11,337 nt of DNA from Spirochaetia bacterium. GTDB taxonomy: Bacteria; Spirochaetota; Spirochaetia; Treponematales; Breznakiellaceae. The stretch lies in the NCBI GenBank assembly GCA_026002265.1, contig BOBG01000067.1, positions 1 to 11,337 on the forward strand, given 5' to 3'. A program made the position numbers and the translations under genes. Under the pieces are notes generated by a model. The model made no database searches. It worked only from the letters and a program-made list of their open reading frames with translations, and was not told the origin of the DNA. Below are positions 6,645 to 11,337 of the stretch, piece after piece (the first letter of the stretch is position 1; each line of letters begins with the position of its first letter).

Positions 6645-6687
6645 TCCTTGTCCGTTCCATTGGAGCGGACCATTTTGTCCACAAGGA
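6645..6687 (+). promoter_or_regulatory. Structured rpsF leader that can hide the Shine-Dalgarno (possible S6:S18 site)
   Basis: TCCTTGT (6645-6651) pairs with ACAAGGA (6681-6687), which contains the rpsF Shine-Dalgarno. Inside, CCGTTCC (6652-6658) pairs with GGAGCGG (6662-6668, one G-U) around the loop ATT, leaving ACCATTTTGTCC unpaired. S6:S18 complexes are known in many bacteria to repress their own operon through a leader motif of two helices with a conserved CCG. Here a CCG (6652-6654) sits right at the helix junction. Folding is visible by eye; binding is inference. Confidence 0.5.
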
Positions 6688-6694
6688 GCGCATA

Positions 6695-6994
6695 ATGCGT
6701 TGGTACGAGCTTACGCTCATTTTTCCGTTGGAAGAAGATTTACAAAAAATCGGTCGGGAGCAGGTGCTTAGCGATCTGAGTAAATGCGGAGCTGAGGTCG
6801 AGAAAACTGATGAAGTCGGGGATCGGGACCTTGCCTATGAAATTAAGAGAAAGAGACGGGGAAAGTACGTGTTGTTGAGCATCAAGGTTGAGCCGGATCA
6901 AATCACCACACTGGATCGCTTGTTCAAGCTCAATGCGAATCTGCTCAGGTATTTCTTTATTGTGACACCCGCGCCGGCTGGCAGCGGTTCATAA
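6695..6994 (+). CDS. rpsF: 30S ribosomal protein bS6
   Basis: A small-subunit protein that binds 16S rRNA as a heterodimer with bS18, whose gene lies two genes downstream. The fold is readable: first strand RWYELTLIFPL (2-12), the central RDLAYEIKRKRRGKYVLLSIKV (44-65; DLAYxIxKxxxGxY is the family signature), and the last segment LDRLFKLNANLLRYFFIV (73-90). AAGGAG lies six bases before the ATG. At 99 residues it is slightly short compared with E. coli (131-135), lacking the acidic C-terminal tail and ending in PAPAGSGS. First gene of the operon rpsF-ssb-rpsR-rplI-dnaB, 11 bases before ssb, and likely controlled through the leader at 6645-6687. Confidence 0.95.
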   Translation: MRWYELTLIFPLEEDLQKIGREQVLSDLSKCGAEVEKTDEVGDRDLAYEIKRKRRGKYVLLSIKVEPDQITTLDRLFKLNANLLRYFFIVTPAPAGSGS

Positions 6995-7005
6995 CCGGAG
7001 GAATT

Positions 7006-7443
7006 ATGACTGATCTTAACCATGTCGTGCTGATCGGCCGGCTGACTCGGGATGCGGAACTCAAGTACACTGCCAATGGTCTGGCTGTTTGTAAATTTTC
7101 TATTGCGGTGAACCGCGCCCGCAAAAACGGTGAGCAATGGGTTGACGAAGTAAGTTTTTTTGACATTGTTCTCTGTGGCCGCCAGGGTGAGGCTATTTCT
7201 AAATACTTGGTCAAAGGTAAACAGGTGGCCATTACCGGCGAACTCCGGCAGGATCGCTGGGAGCAGGAGGGGCAAAACCGGTCCAGAGTTGAAATTGTTG
7301 CATTTAATCTGCAACTTCTCGGGCCGAATCCGGGAGCTGCCCCTAATCCCAATGCACCTGGTCCTTCAACATACGGACAGGACCGGATCCAGAACACTCA
7401 TATTACGCCGGATACCAGTTTTTCTGATGATATTCCCTTTTAA
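7006..7443 (+). CDS. ssb: Single-stranded DNA-binding protein
   Basis: Coats single-stranded DNA at forks and repair sites and recruits partners through its tail. Residues 1-107 are the OB-fold: [21 protein letters not shown] (5-25), [13 protein letters not shown] (28-40), [20 protein letters not shown] (45-64), [20 protein letters not shown] (70-89). A Pro/Asn/Gly-rich linker (about 108-133) leads to the acidic tip DDIPF (141-145), the universal partner-binding peptide. GGAGG at 6997-7001 precedes the start. Location between rpsF and rpsR is the ancestral arrangement in many bacteria, linking SSB supply to ribosome production. Length is slightly below E. coli SSB (178) because the linker is short. 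Confidence 0.97.
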   Translation: MTDLNHVVLIGRLTRDAELKYTANGLAVCKFSIAVNRARKNGEQWVDEVSFFDIVLCGRQGEAISKYLVKGKQVAITGELRQDRWEQEGQNRSRVEIVAFNLQLLGPNPGAAPNPNAPGPSTYGQDRIQNTHITPDTSFSDDIPF

Positions 7444-7457
7444 TTGGAGGTTTTTTT

Positions 7458-7775
7458 ATGGCTGATGATAGATTTGACCGGGATTTTGATCGGGATCGGG
7501 CATCGTCCCGTCAGGATCGCGACAGTGACGGCGACAGCCGGAATGATCGCAGCGGAAAAGCTAAAGTTTTTTTCAAAAAAAAGGTCTGTCGGTTCTGTAC
7601 ACAAAAACTCAAAATTGATTACAAGGATGCAGATACACTGCGCCGGTTTGTCACTGAACGGGGAAAGATTCTCCCCCGGCGCATCACCGGTAACTGTGCG
7701 AAACACCAGCGGGCCGTTGCGGCAGCGGTCAAGCGCGCCCGGATTATAGCACTGCTTCCCTTTGTGTCAAATTGA
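7458..7775 (+). CDS. rpsR: 30S ribosomal protein bS18 with a charged N-terminal extension
   Basis: Partner of bS6 in the platform of the small subunit. Residues 36-105 are the conserved core: [12 protein letters not shown] (36-47), [13 protein letters not shown] (53-65), [17 protein letters not shown] (69-85), [14 protein letters not shown] (90-103). Cys44, Cys47 and Cys80 (with His83 nearby) resemble the zinc-binding form. Residues 3-33 form an extension made almost only of Asp, Arg, Ser and Asn ([14 protein letters not shown], then [13 protein letters not shown]). It is about 30 residues longer than E. coli bS18 (75). GGAGG at 7446-7450 precedes the ATG. The extension may be disordered; its role is unknown. 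Confidence 0.95.
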   Translation: MADDRFDRDFDRDRASSRQDRDSDGDSRNDRSGKAKVFFKKKVCRFCTQKLKIDYKDADTLRRFVTERGKILPRRITGNCAKHQRAVAAAVKRARIIALLPFVSN

Positions 7776-7805
7776 GTTATTTTTTTTTAATGAAAGGATT
7801 TATCT

Positions 7806-8378
7806 ATGAATGTAAAAGTCATTCTTAATAAAGACCATGCGCCCCTCGGTGAAGAAGGAGATGTGCGTGAGGTTGCCCGGGGCTATGCCCGGAATTTCCT
7901 CTTTCCCCGGAAGATTGCCTATCCCTACCAAGCGGGTATCGTTAGTTTGTTTGAAGCCCGCCGGGGGGAAATTGAGCAGCGCAAAGCGGAAAAACGCAGA
8001 AATGCCTTGGGTCTCAAGGAACAGTTGGAAACCCTTAACCTCGTGATTACGGTGCCGGCCGGCGCGAATGGCAAGCTCTACGGCGCGGTAACGACCCAAA
8101 CGATAATGGATGAACTCGCGAAGCAGGGATTCCCGGTGGAGCGTAAACGGATCGAAATGGCCGGAAACAACATAAAAAATGTTGGAAAATATCAGGTGAC
8201 GGTCAAACTGTACGAAAATTCTTCCGCAACAGTGAATGTGGGTGTGCAGGCTCAAGCCATCAAAGCTGAACCCAAGGTGGCACCACTCCGTCCGAACCGC
8301 CGGCGTCGTGAACCCAACGCGGAAAATCCGGTAGAGCGGGTGGCAGAACCGGAACAAACGATTCCACAGCCGGAATAA
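7806..8378 (+). CDS. rplI: 50S ribosomal protein bL9 with a C-terminal tail
   Basis: A large-subunit protein at the base of the L1 stalk that helps keep the reading frame. The N-terminal domain is clear: MNVKVILNKDHAPLGEEGDV (1-20), then VARGYARNFLFPRKIA (23-38; family signature G(x)2GYxRNFLxPxxxA). A long connecting helix follows (48-75, rich in Glu, Lys and Arg), and then the C-terminal domain (LVITVPAGANGKLYGAVTT, 79-97, and VTVKLY, 131-136). Residues about 152-190 are an extra tail rich in Pro, Arg and Glu (PLRPNRRRREPN), making 190 residues against about 149 in E. coli. A weak AAAGGA Shine-Dalgarno precedes it. Between rpsR and dnaB, 12 bases before dnaB. Confidence 0.95.
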   Translation: MNVKVILNKDHAPLGEEGDVREVARGYARNFLFPRKIAYPYQAGIVSLFEARRGEIEQRKAEKRRNALGLKEQLETLNLVITVPAGANGKLYGAVTTQTIMDELAKQGFPVERKRIEMAGNNIKNVGKYQVTVKLYENSSATVNVGVQAQAIKAEPKVAPLRPNRRRREPNAENPVERVAEPEQTIPQPE

Positions 8379-8390
8379 ACTGTAGACTGT

Positions 8391-9737
8391 ATGGTAATGG
8401 AGCGGATGCCTCCTCATGACGAGCGGGCAGAGCAGTCGGTCCTTGGGGCGCTGTTGATAGACGATGGGGCCATTACCGTTGCCATACAATATCTTCGTCC
8501 GGCTGATTTTTATTCACTGGCGAATAGCCGGATTTTTGATGCAATTTTGAGGCTTTTTGAGCAGGGAACCCGGGCAGATCTGATCACTGTGACGGGTGAG
8601 TTACGCAAATCCGGAAATTTGCTTGCATCCGGCGGGACCGATTATGTTGCAAACCTTACTAATGTTGTGCCTTCAAGCGCGAACATTGAATATTATGCAA
8701 AAGCTGTCCAGCAATGTTCCCTCAGACGCTCCCTCATCCGGATATCTAATGATATAATCAGCCGGGCTTTTGATGAATCTCAAGATGCCCGGTCCATTCT
8801 TGAGGAAATGCAGCAGCAGCTCTTTGCATTGGCTGATGCTCGTCAAACCTTTTCGTACAAAAGTGCAAAAGAACTGGTCATTGAAGCGATTACGATCATC
8901 GAACGCCTGCATGGTGCGAACCATGAGTACACCGGTATTCCCTCCGGTTTTGATACACTTGACAAGATGACGCGGGGCTTTCAGCCCCAGGAGTTGGTCA
9001 TCATTGGAGCGCGTCCATCGGTGGGAAAAACCGCGTTTGCCCTTTCGATGGCTGCCCACATAGCGATCCGGCTCAAGCGGCCCGTTGCGTTTTTTACTCT
9101 AGAAATGTCGGATATTTCTCTTATGATGCGGATTATTTCCAGCGAGGCAATGGTTGAATCCAATGCAATCCGGACCGGTTTTTTTCAGACGCCAGATTAT
9201 GACGACATCATGGATGCCTCCAGCAAAATCTATGAATCACCGCTCTATGTCGTTGATATGCCGAACATGAAATTGCTTGATCTCCGGGCGCAGGCGCGCC
9301 GACTCCGGATGCAGCAGCACGTTGAGATCATTTTTATTGATTATTTAACGTTAATCAGTTCTGAAAATCCCCGGCTCCAGCGTCATGAGCAGATTGCTGA
9401 AATTTCCCGATCCCTCAAGAGTCTTGCCCGTGAGTTGGATATTCCCATCGTTGCACTGTCCCAGCTCACACGGGAGGCAGAAAAGGACCGTCCCAGCCTT
9501 GCCAGCATCCGGGAATCCGGTGCGATTGAACAAGATGCTGATGTGGTTATGTTTTTACACCGGGACCGGGAAACTGACAAACAAAAACCGGAGCAAGATC
9601 CGGAGCCGGATGTTTCGGCGGGGAGTAAAACGAGTCTGATCTTGGCAAAACAACGGAATGGTCCGGTCGGCACCATCGATCTGTTATTTTTACCAAAATA
9701 TACCAAATTTGTACCGGTAACCAACAAAGAATATTGA
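8391..9737 (+). CDS. dnaB: Replicative DNA helicase
   Basis: The hexameric 5'-3' helicase that unwinds DNA at the replication fork and recruits primase. Residues 6-105 form the N-terminal primase-contact domain (MPPHDERAEQSVLGALLIDD, 6-25). The linker helix region is followed by TGIPSGFDTLDKMTRGF (181-197), the entry to the RecA-type motor. Walker A is GARPSVGKT (206-214), Walker B is IIFIDYLTLI (313-322, Asp317), the polar sensor is LSQLTR (356-361), and RESGAIEQDADVVMFLHRD (374-392) and KQRNGPVGT (420-428) are conserved. An acidic insert (KPEQDPEPD, 399-407) is unusual but short. Met1 has no Shine-Dalgarno. Met6 (8406) has a GGAG close upstream and matches where other DnaB proteins begin, so the true start may be there. 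Last gene of the operon. Confidence 0.96.
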   Translation: MVMERMPPHDERAEQSVLGALLIDDGAITVAIQYLRPADFYSLANSRIFDAILRLFEQGTRADLITVTGELRKSGNLLASGGTDYVANLTNVVPSSANIEYYAKAVQQCSLRRSLIRISNDIISRAFDESQDARSILEEMQQQLFALADARQTFSYKSAKELVIEAITIIERLHGANHEYTGIPSGFDTLDKMTRGFQPQELVIIGARPSVGKTAFALSMAAHIAIRLKRPVAFFTLEMSDISLMMRIISSEAMVESNAIRTGFFQTPDYDDIMDASSKIYESPLYVVDMPNMKLLDLRAQARRLRMQQHVEIIFIDYLTLISSENPRLQRHEQIAEISRSLKSLARELDIPIVALSQLTREAEKDRPSLASIRESGAIEQDADVVMFLHRDRETDKQKPEQDPEPDVSAGSKTSLILAKQRNGPVGTIDLLFLPKYTKFVPVTNKEY

Positions 9738-9772
9738 TTATGCGCCTCATGAGTACAAGCAGTTAGTAGCTC

Positions 9773-9858
9773 GAGGTCTGTCCCCGAATATTTCATTGCA
9801 ACATAAAAAGATACGGAGGTCTGTCCCCAATATTTAATTGTAGTGTAAAGACATGTAA
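9773..9858 (-). repeat. Tandem pair of REP-like repeats downstream of dnaB
   Basis: GAGGTCTGTCCCC occurs at 9773-9785 and 9816-9828, the reverse orientation of the copies at 5763 and 10928. The similarity runs past the 13-base core: both are followed by AATATTT, ATTG and TAAA with spacing variants. The true unit is therefore about 43 bases, tandemly duplicated and diverged. It lies between dnaB and the hairpin-rich DNA, on the 3' side of the RAYT gene. Confidence 0.75.
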
Positions 9859-9896
9859 AGGTTTGAATCGCTTTCGGAACCAGCCGGTAGAGATGA

Positions 9897-9960
9897 GAAT
9901 CCCCACCCTTCGACTGTAAGAGGGAATTCCGGTAAAACCTATTCCTTTAGATGTGGAATA
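9897..9960. other. Two adjacent hairpins, possible end of a degraded insertion sequence
   Basis: GAAT (9897-9900) and CCCTT (9906-9910) pair with GAGGG (9920-9924) and ATTC (9926-9929). Directly after, TATTCC (9940-9945) pairs with GGAATA (9955-9960) around TTTAGATGT. The sequence ATTCCTTTAGATGTGG resembles the end at 10215-10230 (ATTCCTTTAGCTATGG). Both have the stem-TTTA-stem look of IS200/IS605 subterminal hairpins. Tentative. Confidence 0.3.
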
Positions 9961-10059
9961 TAAGCCGCAGAAAATTCAAAAATTTGTGCAAAATCTATTG
10001 ACCATAATGCTCTTCATTCGGATAATGTTTCCAAAAGCTGATACCCAAGACTTTCGTGT

Positions 10060-10240
10060 TCATCTGATCCACTTGCAACCGGATCAGCCTACTACTGCAA
10101 CGGCAGGAAGACAGGGCAGCACTGACTCGTACTGGAAACGAGTGAAAGACCCCGGTAAACCCGCGGAAACGGAAGGAAGTAGGAAAAATTGTCTCGAATA
10201 ATCGAGGCAAGTCCATTCCTTTAGCTATGGGTAGTTGACT
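10060..10240 (+). mobile_element. Hairpin-rich DNA ending like an IS200/IS605 right end (possible TnpB/omega-RNA remnant)
   Basis: Four simple hairpins follow each other: TGATCC/GGATCA (10065-10086), CTGC/GCAG (10095-10106), ACTCGT/ACGAGT (10125-10143), and the strongest, TTGTCTCGA/TCGAGGCAA (10189-10210, loop ATAA). The block then ends CCATTCCTTTAGCTATGGGT then AGTTGAC (10213-10239). IS200/IS605 right ends usually have a TTTA-loop hairpin followed by GGGTAGTTCAC- or TTGAC-like ends, and the 3' end of tnpB plus this region makes the guide-bearing omega RNA. No intact tnpB or zinc-finger CxxC motif can be read, so it is at best a relic or a non-autonomous derivative. Recognition is by shape and memory only. 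Confidence 0.35.
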
Positions 10241-10288
10241 GGAATATAGTAGTATAATGCTGAAAATGTGGTGGTGATTAGCCGGGGA

Positions 10289-10828
10289 TTAGGGACGGGG
10301 GTCTGTCCCCAGTGGACGGTGCCTTGGCAACCGTTCCAATACCCACTCCGGTGCCGGTTTTACAATCCGGGTAATCCCTTGCTGGTGATGGTGCAACCCA
10401 CCCCACTTCCACTCTTCCGGAGTCTCCACCATACCGGCCTTGACTGGATTCTGATCGATATAATTGTAAACTGTTATAAAATCCTCATCATCCACAATTT
10501 CCCTCGAAAAAAATCGATCTCCCCATAAATGTCCGGTTTTTCCATATTTATGATTCCACCGAATCGCGAGTACCATTTTGATCCATTTCATTAGCACCGA
10601 TAGACTTTGGCCAAGTTCTGGTGTGATCAGAAAATGAAAATGGTTGTCCATGATGCAAAAGTTGTGAAGCTCAAATTTATAATTTTTCTTGGTTTTTGCT
10701 TCCTCGATAACTTTCAGAAACATTTCCTTATCCTCATCGTCCTGCAAATCAAATGCTTTCCGGTTGATCTCCGAAGCAACATGATACGTTTTTCCCTTGC
10801 TCGTATCCCCACGTTCTGGACGTGCCAT
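10289..10828 (-). CDS. REP-associated tyrosine transposase (RAYT, Y1/HUH family)
   Basis: A single-strand DNA nuclease/transposase of the IS200-like Y1 superfamily that acts on hairpin repeats. The HUH metal site is His63-Phe64-His65 in FCIMDNHFHFLITP (57-70). The nucleophile should be Tyr123 (or Tyr121) in YNYIDQNPVKAGMV (121-134), the RAYT signature. TGHLWGDRFFS (98-108) corresponds to the conserved GHLFQGRY-like motif. Length 179 is normal and no frame break is seen, so it may be active. AAGGAGG (10834-10840 on the minus strand) precedes ATG 10828. The last codons (GTDPRP) are made of a repeat copy (10297-10310). Repeat pairs lie on both sides, inverted about the gene, as expected for a RAYT and its own repeats. 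Confidence 0.92.
   Translation of the reverse strand: MARPERGDTSKGKTYHVASEINRKAFDLQDDEDKEMFLKVIEEAKTKKNYKFELHNFCIMDNHFHFLITPELGQSLSVLMKWIKMVLAIRWNHKYGKTGHLWGDRFFSREIVDDEDFITVYNYIDQNPVKAGMVETPEEWKWGGLHHHQQGITRIVKPAPEWVLERLPRHRPLGTDPRP
10297..10310 (-). repeat. REP-like repeat copy inside the transposase stop region
   Basis: The plus strand reads GGGGGTCTGTCCCC, a variant of GAGGTCTGTCCCC with GG for GA. In the transposase frame it encodes the residues GTDPR near the C-terminus, and the stop codon lies just beyond it. The copy may have been captured as the gene's end. Confidence 0.7.
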
Positions 10829-10840
10829 AGATTCCTCCTT

Positions 10841-10864
10841 GATCGCCAGTAGTACACGGCGATC
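10841..10864. promoter_or_regulatory. Perfect inverted repeat next to the RAYT Shine-Dalgarno
   Basis: GATCGCC (10841-10847) and GGCGATC (10858-10864) are perfect 7-base arms around a 10-base loop. The left arm touches the transposase Shine-Dalgarno (10834-10840). In the mRNA this hairpin would sit immediately upstream of the ribosome site and could modulate translation, or it could be a binding site for the transposase. Role is inferred. Confidence 0.5.
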
Positions 10865-10927
10865 TAAATAAAGTACGGGGCGAAGTGATACTTTTGATTC
10901 AGTTTGCCGGAATTTTTCGCGAATTTT

Positions 10928-11000
10928 GGGGACAGACCTCCAGTACCTTTCAGTATATATTTACAATATATATAATTATATGGGGTCAGACCTCGATCTC
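10928..11000 (+). repeat. REP-like repeat pair upstream of the RAYT gene
   Basis: GGGGACAGACCTC (10928-10940) and GGGGTCAGACCTCGATCT (10982-10999) lie in the same orientation, opposite to the copies at 9773, 9816 and 10297. Between them is very AT-rich DNA (10951-10980) with TATAAT at 10971-10976, a possible -10 for glyS without a good -35. Confidence 0.75.
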
Positions 11001-11085
11001 TATAGGAGAACCGGATTCCGGAGAGGAAGCTAACACCTATTCCCTATGCAACGTAATTCCGGTAAAATTGACATTAGGAGAGACT

Positions 11086-11337
11086 ATGGCAGACGAATAT
11101 AACGGGCCGGCAACTATGGATAAAATTACGTCACTTGCCAAGCGGCGGGGTTTTGTGTTCCAGTCTTCGGAAATTTATGGTGGGCAAAATGGTGCGTGGG
11201 ATTATGGTCCGCTCGGCATTGAGTTGAAAAACCGGATTGCGGCAAATTGGTGGAAAACCATGACGCAGCTTAACGACAATATTGTGGGAATTGATGCGGC
11301 GATTTTGATGCACCCTCGGGTCTGGGAAGCATCCGGC
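11086..11337 (+). CDS. glyS: Glycyl-tRNA synthetase, N-terminal part (cut by window end)
   Basis: Attaches glycine to tRNA-Gly; this is the alpha2 (single-chain, class II) form. The 84 codons present read without interruption to the last base. [20 protein letters not shown] (12-31) and [18 protein letters not shown] (32-49) are the family's N-terminal signature, including motif 1 elements, and NWWKTM (54-59) follows. AGGAGA (11076-11081) lies about five bases before ATG 11086, which favours this start over the internal ATG at 11116. The gene is separated from dnaB by the RAYT/repeat island, so it is probably transcribed on its own. The rest of the gene lies beyond the window. Confidence 0.95.
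   Translation, partial: MADEYNGPATMDKITSLAKRRGFVFQSSEIYGGQNGAWDYGPLGIELKNRIAANWWKTMTQLNDNIVGIDAAILMHPRVWEASG

Noticed and set aside
7776..7800. T-run between rpsR and rplI as a terminator
   Set aside because: No stem precedes it, and rplI and dnaB continue the operon.
9925..9937. 13-base match AATTCCGGTAAAA, also at 11055-11067
   Set aside because: CCGG-containing words are extremely common here (a near match also lies in parC), so the match is probably chance.
9885..9945. Pieces resembling a cobalamin riboswitch (GAGAATCCCC, ACTGTAAG, AGGGAA)
   Set aside because: The order is wrong, the B12 box is missing, and no cobalamin gene follows.
9953..10201. 82-codon plus-strand frame
   Set aside because: No Shine-Dalgarno and no domain. 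Its end (GKPAETEGSRKN) could echo a TnpB tail, but it is too degraded to be called a gene.
10607..10852. 81-codon plus-strand frame antisense to the RAYT gene
   Set aside because: Its protein has no recognisable features; the opposite frame has HUH and tyrosine motifs.

Overview
The window looks like part of a spirochaete chromosome, most likely a Treponema-like species. The evidence is the compact rpsF-ssb-rpsR-rplI-dnaB operon, a ParC with Ala and Gly at the two quinolone-contact positions, a lipoprotein with glycine-rich beta-helix repeats, and a strong excess of the tetranucleotide CCGG. The genus is an inference from gene content and has not been tested by a search.

Positions 1-3164 are accessory DNA. 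They hold a PIN-domain (VapC-like) gene with a probable frameshift in its last codons. Next to it is a short remnant of the C-terminus of a restriction-modification methylase. A surface lipoprotein gene follows, split by a one-base frameshift; its second half is a run of about seven GGGVYNSGTFTMNDGTIS-type repeats and ends at a hairpin terminator. A YoeB/RelB-type toxin-antitoxin pair comes last, with a palindromic operator over its promoter.

Positions 3165-5671 (minus strand) hold parC and rdgB in one operon, transcribed from a recognisable promoter with an extremely short leader.

Positions 5672-9737 (plus strand) start with a pair of GGGGWCAGACCTC repeats. rluB follows, then a housekeeping operon for translation and replication: rpsF, ssb, rpsR, rplI and dnaB. 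The rpsF leader folds into a stem that covers the Shine-Dalgarno sequence. It starts at the transcription start predicted from a promoter overlapping the rluB stop codon, and it is a good candidate for autoregulation by the S6:S18 protein pair.

Positions 9738-11085 are a mobile-DNA scar between dnaB and glyS. A REP-associated tyrosine transposase (RAYT, HUH/Y1 type) on the minus strand is flanked on both sides by the same GGGGWCAGACCTC repeat family, inverted about the gene, and one copy forms the C-terminal codons of the transposase. The gene-free stretch downstream of it holds a series of hairpins and an end resembling an IS200/IS605 right end, probably debris of a TnpB-type element.

The window ends inside glyS (glycyl-tRNA synthetase), of which 84 codons are present. 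The least explained parts are the RAYT/repeat system with its hairpin-rich neighbour, the rpsF leader, and the cluster of frameshifted genes at the left end.
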